59,112 nucleotides of DNA, taken from an uncultured Lentisphaeraceae bacterium. Lineage in GTDB: Bacteria > Verrucomicrobiota > Kiritimatiellia > RFP12 > DVOR01. The first letter of the stretch is position 1. Each line of letters starts with the position of its first letter. Both the position numbers and the translations under genes were made by a program. Shown in pieces: positions 27,353 through 38,975 of this stretch. The notes beneath the pieces were generated by a model. That model worked only from the letters and a program-made list of their open reading frames with translations, was not told where the DNA came from and made no database searches. Location of the stretch: positions 1 to 59,112 of the forward strand of contig CASEMS010000029.1 of NCBI GenBank assembly GCA_949288955.1. The letters run 5' to 3'.

Positions 27353-29962
27353 ATGAAACGTTTGCCTTTGGTGCCTTTTGCCTGTGCGACCGCGGCGCTC
27401 ATGGTGGTCGCGGCGGGGTGTATCACCGACGAACCCGCGCCCGTGCGCGAGGTCGTCCCGGCCTTTCCCGAGGAGGAGCCCGAGCCTGCCATCGAGGATA
27501 GCGCGACGGTGGCCCGCGCCCGCGTCCGCCGCGAGCTGCTGGATCTGCTCTCGCGTGGGCTTTTCCTTGACGCCTGGAACTATCAGATCCCCGGCGGGCT
27601 GAGCGCGTTCGCGGAGGACGCCGCCAAGGCGGAGCGCGACGAACTCCTGGCCACCACGTTGGTGGAGCGTTGGGCGGATGCGCGCATCGACAAACTTGGC
27701 TCTGGCGTCGCCTCCCTGGTGCGTCAGAAGGATTATGAGAAGGCGCGCGAGCTCGTCTGGCGCGTCGGGGAGACACCCTGCCAGGCCGTCAACGCCAAGG
27801 TCAATGAGGCGCGGGTCAAGTTGATGCGCGAGACCATCAACATGGCCGAGTGGGTGGAGGTCTCCCAGACGCTCCCCAAGGAGGCGCGTGCGCTCATCGC
27901 CAAGGGGGACTATGCCGCCGCGCAGAAGCTGCTTCTGGCCCGGCCTCCCCTGCGCACCTACACCGTGCTCTTCGACAAGCAGCTGGACGCGGTCGTCGCC
28001 AGCGTCGTCGCCCTCGGCGTCCCCGCCGAGGCGCCCGCGCCGATCGTCGCGAAGGTGCGCACGCTCATCGCCAAGGCCTTCGCCGACGCCGCGGAGGCGT
28101 ATGAGGAGGCCGAGCCCGGCAAATTGCCCGACCTCAAGCCTTACATGAAGGAGGTCGAGCGCCTTCAGAAACTGCTCGATGACCACGGCTGCGCCAAGGC
28201 CTCCTCGGCCCAGATCGCCCAGGAGCTGAAGGCTGGCCTGGCCCCGCTCATCCGTCAGTGGTGCATCCCCGCCCCCGCCAAGCCTTCGCTCAAGGGGCTG
28301 GGCACCACGCGGTTGGACGAGAAGATCGAGGCCCTTCGCGCCGAGCTCCTTGCGGAGACGTTCCTGGCGGAGATCCGCGCCAAGGCCGAGGCCCTTCAGG
28401 CAGACGTCGACGCCAAGGGGAAGGGGCTGTCCTCCGCCACGCAGGCGGATGTCGTCGCGCAGGATTGGGCGGCGGCGCGCGCCCGTATCCGTGATTTCCC
28501 GTTGATCGGGCACCCTCAGGCGGATGCCGCGCTTTACGCGTTGCGCATCGGCCTCCTCAACGCTTCCGTCAACCCCAACCAATGCAGGGCCATCATCGCG
28601 GCGATGCGGGCGCGCTGCGAGGGGTTGAAGACGGTGGACGAGCTCCTCGCGGCCCGCGCCTGGCTCCTTGAGCAGAAGCCTGTGCAGGATGACTACCCCC
28701 AAATCCTCGACGCCCTTCAGGCCGCGAACGACGCCATCATCGATTTAGGCGTGGACGCCCAGGAGACCGAGGCGAAAATCGCCGAGGTCCGTGCCGAGAT
28801 CCAGAGGTTGCTCGACAACCGAGAGGGCGGACTGCCTGGCAAGAAGCGCGATTTCGACCTGACCAAACTGGATGAGGCCATCGCCCGGCTCGAGTCCGCC
28901 GTCGCCGAACAGGCCCCCGGCGCCGAGGCCAAGCGGTGGGGCGACGAGCTCCGGGACTTCGCCAAGGCCCACGAAGCCATCCCCGCCCCGGAGGCGATCA
29001 CCACCGCCGAGATGAACAAGCGCATCGAAAAGGCCCGGCGAGAGTTGTTGGCCAAGATTGACCTCCGCTTGACGCTCCTCGCCGCCGAGACCGAGGCCAC
29101 GCTCGCCGCCGAGGCGTATGCGCGCGTCCTCGCGGCCATGGACCGCGAAGTCTCCTTCGACTCGCAGATCGCCATCGCCAAGGGGGCCATCCGCCAAGGG
29201 CTGCCCACGGCCTCCGACGGGTTCCATGCCGTGCTGGGCGATTATTGCCGGGCCTTCCGCCACCTCAAGGCCGGGAAGACGCTTGACGCCGCGCAGCGTG
29301 TTACGCTCGCCGTCGGGGCCGTCCGCCTCAACCAGCCGCAGGTGCTCACCTGGGCCAAGGGGCTTGGCGCGGATCTCGACGCGCCCGCCGCGCGCGACGC
29401 CCTGGCGCGTCCTCCGCTGCTGGTCGCCATCCAGATGGGCAACGCCGCGCTTGTCCGCGCGCTCATCCAGGCCGGCGCCGACCCCGCCAAGGCGAAGGAC
29501 GCCGCAGGGTGCACGGCCCTCCATTATGCCGTCCGCCGTGGGGACGTGGGGCTTGTGCGCCTGGCGCTCGCCACCTTCGGGGCGAATGGGAAGGACGCCG
29601 CCGGGCGCACGGCGCTCTTCGACGCCGCGGAGAGCGATCAACCCGCGCTCGTTGCCTTGCTTCTGGAGAATGGCGCGGATGTGAAGGCGCAGGACGCCGC
29701 GGGGCGTTCGCCCTTCGACGCCGCCTGCGCCGCGGACGCGGCCGACGTGCTTGACGTCTTGGCGAAGGCGGGGGCGGAGGCCTCCACGCTCTCGCTGCCG
29801 CTGGCGGCCAAGAACGACGCGCTCGCCGCCGCCCGTTGGCTCGTGGCGCATGGCGCGGACGTGAACGGGGTCGGCGTCATGGAGGCCGCCCAGAAGGATT
29901 CCGTGACGTGGGAGTTCCTTGTCCTTCAGGGTGGCGTCCCCGTGGATCGGGACGGCGAGTGA
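27353..29962 (+). CDS. large lipoprotein with C-terminal ankyrin repeats
   Basis: 869 aa. The ATG at 27353 sits well behind AAGGGGAA; an ATG at 27347 lies inside that site. Lipobox A-A-G-C near residue 22. A long, largely alpha-helical, charged Ala-rich region (about 40-680) with heptad-like patterns suggests coiled coil. Residues about 690-860 hold at least four ankyrin repeats (GCTALHYAVRRGDVGLVRL, GRTALFDAAESDQPALVALL, GRSPFDAACAADAADVLDVL). Likely a scaffold or partner-binding protein on the periplasmic side. Operon with the SHOCT lipoprotein; partner unknown. Confidence 0.82.
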   Translation: MKRLPLVPFACATAALMVVAAGCITDEPAPVREVVPAFPEEEPEPAIEDSATVARARVRRELLDLLSRGLFLDAWNYQIPGGLSAFAEDAAKAERDELLATTLVERWADARIDKLGSGVASLVRQKDYEKARELVWRVGETPCQAVNAKVNEARVKLMRETINMAEWVEVSQTLPKEARALIAKGDYAAAQKLLLARPPLRTYTVLFDKQLDAVVASVVALGVPAEAPAPIVAKVRTLIAKAFADAAEAYEEAEPGKLPDLKPYMKEVERLQKLLDDHGCAKASSAQIAQELKAGLAPLIRQWCIPAPAKPSLKGLGTTRLDEKIEALRAELLAETFLAEIRAKAEALQADVDAKGKGLSSATQADVVAQDWAAARARIRDFPLIGHPQADAALYALRIGLLNASVNPNQCRAIIAAMRARCEGLKTVDELLAARAWLLEQKPVQDDYPQILDALQAANDAIIDLGVDAQETEAKIAEVRAEIQRLLDNREGGLPGKKRDFDLTKLDEAIARLESAVAEQAPGAEAKRWGDELRDFAKAHEAIPAPEAITTAEMNKRIEKARRELLAKIDLRLTLLAAETEATLAAEAYARVLAAMDREVSFDSQIAIAKGAIRQGLPTASDGFHAVLGDYCRAFRHLKAGKTLDAAQRVTLAVGAVRLNQPQVLTWAKGLGADLDAPAARDALARPPLLVAIQMGNAALVRALIQAGADPAKAKDAAGCTALHYAVRRGDVGLVRLALATFGANGKDAAGRTALFDAAESDQPALVALLLENGADVKAQDAAGRSPFDAACAADAADVLDVLAKAGAEASTLSLPLAAKNDALAAARWLVAHGADVNGVGVMEAAQKDSVTWEFLVLQGGVPVDRDGE

Positions 29963-29984
29963 GCCGCGAATCCCTGCCGTGGAC

Positions 29985-30020
29985 AAAAGAGCCCCGGGCG
30001 CGATGCGCCCGGGGCTCTTC
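29985..30020. terminator. rho-independent terminator of the lipoprotein operon
   Basis: AAAA, a 14-bp stem AGAGCCCCGGGCGC, loop GAT, then CTTCTT. Between convergent genes; short T-run. Confidence 0.8.
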
Positions 30021-30054
30021 TTATATCTAGTTTAGGAGACAGGGGGGACGGTCG

Positions 30055-32488
<2,434 letters not shown>

Positions 32489-32534
32489 AAGTGAAGTCCT
32501 CCTTGCCAGGCCCACACGAGGCCGGCGACTTCCT

Positions 32535-32552
32535 TTGCAACCGCCGTGCCAA
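32535..32552 (-). promoter_or_regulatory. sigma-54 (-24/-12) promoter of clpB
   Basis: TTGGCACGGCGGTTGCAA on the reverse strand fits TGGCAC-N5-TTGCA at every conserved position. The predicted start near 32525 gives a 37-base leader holding AAGGAGG. Position and orientation suit clpB only. Confidence 0.75.
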
Positions 32553-32607
32553 ACGCCCATGCCCCGCCGAAACGGCCTTCCGCCCCGCCCACGCCCTGCC
32601 ATTCGCC

Positions 32608-32629
32608 TGGCACACCGTGCCAACTGGCA
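32608..32629. promoter_or_regulatory. dyad upstream of the sigma-54 promoter, possible activator site
   Basis: TGGCAC-ACC-GTGCCA overlaps TGCCA-AC-TGGCA, giving three half-sites about 85-105 bases upstream of the predicted start, the range where sigma-54 enhancer-binding proteins usually bind. It lies just past the end of the rluD-like gene. Confidence 0.4.
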
Positions 32630-32642
32630 GGCCCGCGGCGGC

Positions 32643-33572
32643 TCACAGATAGGGCGCGAAGTCCGGTGGCGGCGGCGCCTCGAAGCAGAGCGGCGCGCCC
32701 GTTACGGGATGGCGGAGGGCCAGACGGCGCGCGTGCAGCAGCTGGCGTCCGGGAGGGTGGGGGAGGCGACGGTCGAGCGCCGGCCTCCCATACAGCGCGT
32801 CGCCCACGATGGGCGTGCCAAGCGAGGCGAGATGGACGCGGATCTGGTGCGTGCGCCCCGTCTCGATGCGGCAGGCCACACGGCACAGCCCCCCCGGCAA
32901 CGCCGCCTCCACCCGCCAATGCGTCACCGCCCGCCTCCCGCCCACGCGCAGCACCGCCATCTTCTGGCGGTTCGCGGGGCTGCGCCCGATCTGCGTCTCC
33001 AACGTCCCCTCCGGCGGCGGCGCGCCGTGCGTCACGGCCACGTAATCCTTCTCCAGGTCATGCTCGGCGAAGGCCCGCGCCAAGCCCTGGAAGGCCCGGT
33101 CGCTCTTCGCCACCACCATCACCCCCGAGGTGTCCCGGTCCAGACGGTGCACGATCCCCGGTCGCCGCTCCCCCCCGATCCCGCGCAGGTCCGGGCAATG
33201 CCACAGCAAGGCATTCACCAACGTGCCATGCGAATGGCCGCAGGCCGGATGCACCACCAGCCCCGCGGGCTTGTCCAACGCCAGCAAATCCCCATCCTCA
33301 TACAGGATCCTCAGCGCAATCGGCTCCGGCTCCAGCTCCGTCGGCTCCGCGGGCGGCAACGTCAGCAGATAGATCGCCCCCGGCCTGGGTTGGGCGGAGA
33401 GCTTGCCCACCGGCCGGCCCTCCGCGTCGGTCAGCGCGCCCTGCCGCGCCAACGCCTGGATGCGGCTGCGCGTCAGCTCCGGCAGTTGGCGCGCCAGCCA
33501 TTGGTCCAGCCGCCGCTCATCCGCGCCCCCCTCCACCGTCAGGGTCAGCGTCTCGGCCTCTTCCTCAGCCAT
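32643..33572 (-). CDS. RluA/RluD-family pseudouridine synthase
   Basis: 309 aa. An S4-like N-terminal domain (RRLDQWLARQLPELTRSRIQ) precedes the catalytic domain with LALDKPAGLVVHPA and HRLDRDTSGVMV, whose Asp is the catalytic residue, and GRTHQIRVHLA. The order and length fit RluD, which modifies 23S rRNA helix 69, but the specificity cannot be proven. The start overlaps the truA end by eight bases, so two pseudouridine synthases are translated together. Confidence 0.92.
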   Translation of the reverse strand: MAEEEAETLTLTVEGGADERRLDQWLARQLPELTRSRIQALARQGALTDAEGRPVGKLSAQPRPGAIYLLTLPPAEPTELEPEPIALRILYEDGDLLALDKPAGLVVHPACGHSHGTLVNALLWHCPDLRGIGGERRPGIVHRLDRDTSGVMVVAKSDRAFQGLARAFAEHDLEKDYVAVTHGAPPPEGTLETQIGRSPANRQKMAVLRVGGRRAVTHWRVEAALPGGLCRVACRIETGRTHQIRVHLASLGTPIVGDALYGRPALDRRLPHPPGRQLLHARRLALRHPVTGAPLCFEAPPPPDFAPYL

Positions 33573-34332
33573 ACCACACCTGCCACAGAAAGAGCCCGCA
33601 CGCCGGCGCCGAGGGCACCCGCGCGGTGCGGGGGTTGCCCGGCGCGAGCAGCTCCTCCACCGCCTCCGGCGCCTCCAGCCCCGTCCCGACCCGCAGCAGG
33701 AAGCCCACCATGCTCCGCACCATCTTGTAGAGGAAACCGTTCCCCTGCACGCGGAAGGCCACCCGCGATCCCCGCCGCGCCACCTCGAAGGCATAGATCG
33801 TCCGCACCGTCGAGGCCACCGGCCTGTTTGGGTTCGCCGAGAAGGCCGCGAAGTCATGCTCCCCCACGAAGCGCGCCATCGCCGCCCGCATCGCCCCCAG
33901 ATCCAACCGCCGCACCACGTGCGCATGGTAGAGCCGCTTCGTCGGCGGCATCAGGCGCGTGTTCCAGACGTAATAGCGATACTCCTTGCGCACCGCCGAG
34001 AAACGCGCGTGGAACTCCTCCCCCACCTCCGCGCACGTCCGGATGCGGATGTCCGGCGGCAGGCGCCCATTCGCGTTCAGCGCCATCCGCAGGCTCCGCG
34101 CGCTCATACGCGTCGCCAAATCGCAATGGAAGACCTGCCCCTGCGCGTGCACCCCGTGATCCGTCCGCCCGCTCCCATGGATGTCCACCCGCGGCGCCTT
34201 CACGATCTCCGCCAGCGTCCGCTCGATCGTCTCCTGCACGCTCGGCAGGCCCGGCTGCGTCTGCCAACCGAAATACGCCGTGCCGTCATAGGCGCAGACC
34301 ATCCTGAACCGTCGTGTCCCAACCTCGCTCAT
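33565..34332 (-). CDS. truA: tRNA pseudouridine(38-40) synthase
   Basis: 255 aa from ATG 34332. Catalytic Asp in GSGRTDHGVHA, plus FHARFSAVRKEYRYYVWN and GNGFLYKMVRSMVG, typical of TruA. Modifies the anticodon arm of tRNAs. There is no ribosome site; TAGAAT ends six bases before the ATG, so this may be a leaderless mRNA. A GTG at 34338 would overlap the -10 region and is rejected as start. Confidence 0.94.
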   Translation of the reverse strand: MSEVGTRRFRMVCAYDGTAYFGWQTQPGLPSVQETIERTLAEIVKAPRVDIHGSGRTDHGVHAQGQVFHCDLATRMSARSLRMALNANGRLPPDIRIRTCAEVGEEFHARFSAVRKEYRYYVWNTRLMPPTKRLYHAHVVRRLDLGAMRAAMARFVGEHDFAAFSANPNRPVASTVRTIYAFEVARRGSRVAFRVQGNGFLYKMVRSMVGFLLRVGTGLEAPEAVEELLAPGNPRTARVPSAPACGLFLWQVWYG

Positions 34333-34338
34333 GCGCAC

Positions 34339-34344
34339 ATTCTA
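34339..34344 (-). promoter_or_regulatory. -10 box of truA, apparently leaderless
   Basis: TAGAAT, then GTGCGC, then ATG: the same spacing as rnr and hsdM. No clear -35. Confidence 0.45.
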
Positions 34345-34398
34345 CTAAAATCGCGCCCCGGCTTGGGACGCGACCGCCAACAACGATGCATGAAGAAC

Positions 34399-34489
<91 letters not shown>

Positions 34490-34545
34490 TGAAAATCCAA
34501 ACTCCCTCCGCCCACGCAAGCGAAAAGTGCTTTGGCCCTGCGCGA

Positions 34546-34976
34546 GGACTGCCAGGGGGAGGGACGGGGAGGGACAATCACAAAGGCCACAACGGACACA
34601 AAGGGGGGCGCGGGCGTGGCCCGCGCAGGACTGGATGGACGACGGGGGGAAACCGCAGATTGCGCGGATTGAGACAGATTTGGGGGTCGGCTACCGCCGA
34701 CGGGACTGCCAGAGGGGGAGATCACAAAGCGCACGAAGGGTGGCACGGAGGGACACGAAGCACGACGGGGAGGGACGGGGAGGGACAATCACAAAGGCCA
34801 CAAAGGGCACAAAGGGTGGCGGACTGCCAGAATGCCTGACAGGCACCACACGGCGGGGGGGGGCTCACTTGGGCAGCGCGGGAGGCGAGGGCGGTAGGGA
34901 GCGGTCAGCGGGCGAAGCCCGCAGAGCGACCGGTGGAGCCCGCAAGCCTCCCGCGCAACCTTGCGTCTTTGCGGTT
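34546..34976. repeat. R2 compound interspersed repeat, copy 2
   Basis: Same modules as at 22.7 kb in a changed order and number: GACAATCACAAAGG, GCGGGCGTGGCCCGCGC, CCGCAGATTGCGCGGATT, GGGGTCGGCTACCGCCGAC, CACAAAGCGCACGAAGG, and the ending TTGCGTCTTTGCGGTTGA. A nine-G run lies at 34854-34862. No gene seen between the tRNA and 35070. Confidence 0.8.
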
Positions 34977-35050
34977 GAACCAAGGAGGATTGGCGGCTGA
35001 CCCAAAGTGGATCGGCGGCTGAGTCGGGGTGGGTTAGCCGCCGAGTCGGG
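34976..35050. repeat. R1 dispersed repeat, inverted copy next to R2
   Basis: About three half-units: GGATTGGCGGCTGA, GTGGATCGGCGGCTGA, GGGTTAGCCGCCGAG. Joined directly to R2 copy 2, the same arrangement as at 23.06 kb. Confidence 0.75.
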
Positions 35051-35069
35051 GGAGGGCGGGGGCGGGGAC

Positions 35070-35101
35070 AAAAAAAGCCCCCGGCGGGGCCGGGGGCTTT
35101 T
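35070..35101 (-). terminator. terminator of the GH2 gene
   Basis: 10-bp stem AGCCCCCGGC, three-base loop, then seven T on the reverse strand; 17 bases after the stop. Confidence 0.92.
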
Positions 35102-35117
35102 GGGTGGGGGGCGGGGG

Positions 35118-38100
35118 TCAGCGGACTTTGAGGGTCAGTTCGCTGAGGGTGGCCCAGATGTGGCCTTGGATGGCGGGGGCGAGGGCGGTGAGGCGGAGGT
35201 AGCGGGCTTTGGTGGCGGCGAAGTCGATGTCGCGCCATTTGCGGTTGCCGGGGTTCCAACCGGTGTCGCCCTCGAAGGCGGTGGCCCAGGTCTTGCCGTC
35301 TTGGCTGAGCTCGATGCGGCATTTGCCGATGAGGCCGTTGAGCTCATCGGCGCGGGGGAGGAGGCGGACGCCGACGACGTTCTGCATCTCGCCGAAGTCG
35401 AGGGTGAAGGCGTGGGGGTAGTCGGGGTGGACGTTGCGCCAGTCGGTGTGCCAGTAGGTCTTGGGGTTGCCGTCGAAGACGTGGGCGACGTTGCCTTCGC
35501 CGGGTTCCTCGGAGGTTACGCTGACGACCTTCCAGGCGGTGCGGACGGCCTCTTTCTCGAAGGTGCGGGTGAGGGCGGGGGTGGGGAGCTGGTCGCTTGC
35601 GGGCTGGACGGTGACGGCGACGGTGCCGCTCTCCAGGGCGAAGGGTTTGTCGTAGACGAAGGGCTCCTTGCCGTCGACGGAGACGGAGACTTTGGCGCCG
35701 GGGCGGTCGGGGGTGACGGTGACCTGGTTCTTGCCGTCGCGCGTAACGAGGGCGAGGCCTGCGGTGGAGCGGAAGGGGGCGGCCTTGAAGGGGCGCGAGC
35801 CGAAGCGCAGGGCGAAGCCGAAGGCGAAGGGTTTGTTGTAGACGAGGTGCTCGGCCCAGGGGCGGGGGCCGCAGGAGCCGTTGCCGAGGCCGGTCTGGGC
35901 GTAGTCGAGGTGGAGCCAGGTCTTGTCGGGGGTGGGGAGGAGGGAGGGGAGGGTGGCCTTGTAGAGGGTCACGGCGTCCCACTGGTTGACGGAGAAGGCG
36001 AAGGTTTTGTCGAGGGTCGGCGGGAAGAAGCAGATGGAGTCTTCGCCGTCGGAGAAGAAGACCCACTTGGCGTCTTCGCGGTTGCCGTATTCCTGGGTCT
36101 CGGGATAGGGCATGAAGAAGTCGGCCACGGAGCAGGTGAAGCGGTCGTTCCAGACGTGGAACTTGCGGTCGACGTAGTTCTCGAAGGGGCCGAGGGCTTT
36201 GTAGTGGACGGTGTCGAGGCGTTTGTCGACGGCCAGCTCGAAGCCGAGGCGGGGGATGATCTCCTCGGGGGACTGCGGGTAGAAGACGCCTTCGCAGGTT
36301 ACGGTGTTCATGAGCACCGTCCAGACGAGGGTGTATTTGTAGGGGACGTTGCCGCCTTGGGTCTCCATGTCGGCGATGACCTGGACGGCCTCTTGGTCGC
36401 CTTCCAGCTTGCGCCACTTCATGGAGAGGCAGCGGTTGCCTTGGTTGAGGAGGGAGCGCCAGGTGGCGGAGTCCTTGATGTAGCGGTCGTTGTTGATGCG
36501 GGCGCGGTAGAGGGTGAAGCGCGGGGGCGCGGCGAGGAGCTCTTTGCCGTTGTAGCGCACTTGGGCGAGGACGCCGTCGCGGAAGGTGAGGCGGGCGCCG
36601 TTGGGGTCGGCGCCGGTGATTTGGAGGGCACCGTCGGTGGCTTGGGCGACGGTGAGGGGGATTTTGGGGAGGGCCGCGTCGGCGCGCTTGGCGGGGGGCT
36701 CCGCCTTGGCGGCGGGGATGGCGAACCAGGCGACGCAGTCGGTGACGATGGCCTTGGCGTCGAAGCCCTCGGCGGGGGCGACGAAGACGGGGAAGTCCTC
36801 GCCGGGGCCTGCGGCGGGCACGAGGGGGATGGCGGCGGTGGCGCCGGGCTTGAGGTCGGGGAGGGGGGCGAGGAGCTTGCCTTGCTTGTTGTAGAGGGCG
36901 TAGCCGGAGGCGGTCTTGTGGAAGAACTTGCTCTTGACGGTCAGGGCCTGCTTGGCGGCGTCCCAGGCGAAACCGAAGGGCTGCTGGGCGCGCTTGATGG
37001 CCCAGAACTGGCCTTTGGGCTTGTGCTCGGCGGTGATGACGCCGTTGTCGCAGAAGTCGCCGAAGTTGGGCTTGTCGCCGAAGAGGCCGCCGAAGGCGAG
37101 GGATTTGCCGGTGAAGGGCTGGAGCTTGAAGAGTCCGGTCTTGGGGTCTTTGGTGGCGCGGAGGCCTTGGTCGATGAAGTCCCAGACGAAGCCGCCGATC
37201 ATGCGGGGGTATTCCTCGTAGATCTTGATGTACTCATCGAACATGCCGCAGGCGTTGCCCATGGAGTGGGCGTACTCGACGTGGACGAAGGGGCGGTCGG
37301 TGTGCTGCTTGGCGACGGAGCGGAGGTTGTCGTGCGCGCGGTACATGGCGCTGTCCATGTCGTTGTGGGGGCTGCCCCAGGGGAAGTCGCAGTAGTGGAC
37401 GAGGCGGCTGGGGTCGGTCTTCTTGAGCCAATCGCCCTGGTCCTCCAGGTTCTTGCCGGGGCCGGTCTCGTTGCCGAGGGACCACATGATGATGGAGGCG
37501 TGGTTCTTGTCGCGCTGGAACATATTCTGCACGCGGAAGGCGTAGGCGGCGTGCCAGGAGGGGACGTTGTTGAGGCACTCCCTGCGACCGCGGATCTGGT
37601 GGGCCTCGATGTTGGCCTCGTCCATCACGTAGAGGCCGACGCGGTCGCAGATCTCGTACCAGCGGGGGTCGTTGGGGTAGTGGGAGGTGCGCACGGCGTT
37701 GAAGTTGCCCTTCTTGATCCAGAGGGCGTCGGCCTCCATCTTCTCAAGGGTCATGTGGCGGCCGCGGTCGGGGTCCATCTCGTGGCGGTTGACGCCCCAG
37801 AGCTTGGTGCTGACGCCGTTGACGAGGAGCTCGCCTTGCTTGCCCACCTCGATGCGGCGGAAGCCGACTTTGAGGGCGCGGGCGTCGCCGTTGGGGAGGC
37901 TGACGGCCACGTCGTAGAGATTGGGGGTCTCGGCGGTCCAGCGGAGGACGTCCTTGACCTGGCCGGCGGGGAGGGCGATCTTGGTTTCCTGGCCGGGCTG
38001 GAGGATGGGGACGGGGAGGCGGGCGGAGTAGACCTTGCCGATGGAGAGGGTGATCTCGGTGGAGGGCGTGGGCTCGTCGCCGGCGTTGCGGACCCAGATG

Positions 38101-38855
38101 TCGCCGGCGACGGTGCCGGTGGCGTAGTCGTCGGCCAGGCCGGGGCGCACCCAGAGGTCGCGGATTTGCAGGGTGGGCGTGGTGAAGAGCGTTACGTCGC
38201 GGAAGATGCCGGCCAGGCGCCAGAAGTCCTGATCCTCCAGGTAGCTGCCGTCGCACCAGCGGTAGACCTCGACGGAGATGGTGTTCTCGCCGTCCTTGAG
38301 GGCTTTGGTGATGTCATACTCGCCGGCGGTGAAGGAGTCCTCGCCGTAGCCGATGTAGGTGTCGTTCACCCAGACGTAGTAGGCGGCCTCGACGCCGTCG
38401 AAGCGGAGGTAGACCTTGCCTTTGTTGAAGCCGTCTGGCAGGGTGAAGGTGCGCCGGTAGCTGCCCACCGAGGGGCGCTCCGTGAAGGAGGTCCAGTCCC
38501 GGGGCGGCGTGGAGGTTACGCGCGGGGGGTCGATCTTGAAGGGGTAGATCTCGTTGGAGTAGACGGGGGTGCCGTAGCCGGCCATCTGCCAGGAGAGCGG
38601 CACGTCGATGGTGTCCCAGCCGGAGACGTCGTAGGCGGTCTTCCAGAACTCCGCGGGGCGCTCGGCGGGGGTGTTGGAGAAGTGGAAGCGCCACTTCCCG
38701 TTCAGCGAGAATGTGCTCCCTTCGGCCGTGGGCAACAGCGCGGCGCGCGCGGGCTCGCGGTTTACCTGAAAGACGGCCTCGTCCTCCCATTCCGGCGCGG
38801 CGACCGCGCTTCCGGCGGTGACGGTGGCCAACAAAGCGGCGACAAACGTTCTCAT
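35118..38855 (-). CDS. secreted GH2 beta-galactosidase with C-terminal F5/8C (CBM32-like) domain
   Basis: 1245 aa from ATG 38855 with AAGGAG upstream; signal peptide MRTFVAALLATVTAGSAVA. LacZ-type order: sugar-binding domain, immunoglobulin-like domain, TIM barrel with acid/base Glu463 (SLGNETGPG) and nucleophile Glu527 (VHVEYAHSMGN), a beta-sandwich small-chain domain, a bacterial Ig-like segment, and a discoidin/F5-8C module (about 1105-1245; VFDGNPKTYWHTDW, HAFTLDFGEMQNVVGV). Export plus a carbohydrate-binding module suggests removal of terminal galactose from polymers, mucin-like or plant galactans, rather than lactose uptake. Confidence 0.94.
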   Translation of the reverse strand: MRTFVAALLATVTAGSAVAAPEWEDEAVFQVNREPARAALLPTAEGSTFSLNGKWRFHFSNTPAERPAEFWKTAYDVSGWDTIDVPLSWQMAGYGTPVYSNEIYPFKIDPPRVTSTPPRDWTSFTERPSVGSYRRTFTLPDGFNKGKVYLRFDGVEAAYYVWVNDTYIGYGEDSFTAGEYDITKALKDGENTISVEVYRWCDGSYLEDQDFWRLAGIFRDVTLFTTPTLQIRDLWVRPGLADDYATGTVAGDIWVRNAGDEPTPSTEITLSIGKVYSARLPVPILQPGQETKIALPAGQVKDVLRWTAETPNLYDVAVSLPNGDARALKVGFRRIEVGKQGELLVNGVSTKLWGVNRHEMDPDRGRHMTLEKMEADALWIKKGNFNAVRTSHYPNDPRWYEICDRVGLYVMDEANIEAHQIRGRRECLNNVPSWHAAYAFRVQNMFQRDKNHASIIMWSLGNETGPGKNLEDQGDWLKKTDPSRLVHYCDFPWGSPHNDMDSAMYRAHDNLRSVAKQHTDRPFVHVEYAHSMGNACGMFDEYIKIYEEYPRMIGGFVWDFIDQGLRATKDPKTGLFKLQPFTGKSLAFGGLFGDKPNFGDFCDNGVITAEHKPKGQFWAIKRAQQPFGFAWDAAKQALTVKSKFFHKTASGYALYNKQGKLLAPLPDLKPGATAAIPLVPAAGPGEDFPVFVAPAEGFDAKAIVTDCVAWFAIPAAKAEPPAKRADAALPKIPLTVAQATDGALQITGADPNGARLTFRDGVLAQVRYNGKELLAAPPRFTLYRARINNDRYIKDSATWRSLLNQGNRCLSMKWRKLEGDQEAVQVIADMETQGGNVPYKYTLVWTVLMNTVTCEGVFYPQSPEEIIPRLGFELAVDKRLDTVHYKALGPFENYVDRKFHVWNDRFTCSVADFFMPYPETQEYGNREDAKWVFFSDGEDSICFFPPTLDKTFAFSVNQWDAVTLYKATLPSLLPTPDKTWLHLDYAQTGLGNGSCGPRPWAEHLVYNKPFAFGFALRFGSRPFKAAPFRSTAGLALVTRDGKNQVTVTPDRPGAKVSVSVDGKEPFVYDKPFALESGTVAVTVQPASDQLPTPALTRTFEKEAVRTAWKVVSVTSEEPGEGNVAHVFDGNPKTYWHTDWRNVHPDYPHAFTLDFGEMQNVVGVRLLPRADELNGLIGKCRIELSQDGKTWATAFEGDTGWNPGNRKWRDIDFAATKARYLRLTALAPAIQGHIWATLSELTLKVR

Positions 38856-38883
38856 CTGTTCGTACTCCTTCTCTTTTGGGGCC

Positions 38884-38892
38884 ACTGTAACA
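38884..38892 (-). promoter_or_regulatory. extended -10 promoter of the GH2 gene
   Basis: TGTTACAGT on the reverse strand, 29 bases upstream of the ATG, with AAGGAG in the leader. No clear -35. Confidence 0.45.
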
Positions 38893-38975
38893 CAATGCCG
38901 CGGCCCCCGCAATCCGCGCGGGGGCCGCGGGCCGTGCCCTGCATACTCAAAGACGCACGCCCGGCGGGCGGGGGC

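Noticed and set aside
34854..34862. Nine-G run as a further phase-variable site
   Set aside because: It lies inside R2 repeat with no promoter boxes or reading frame around it.
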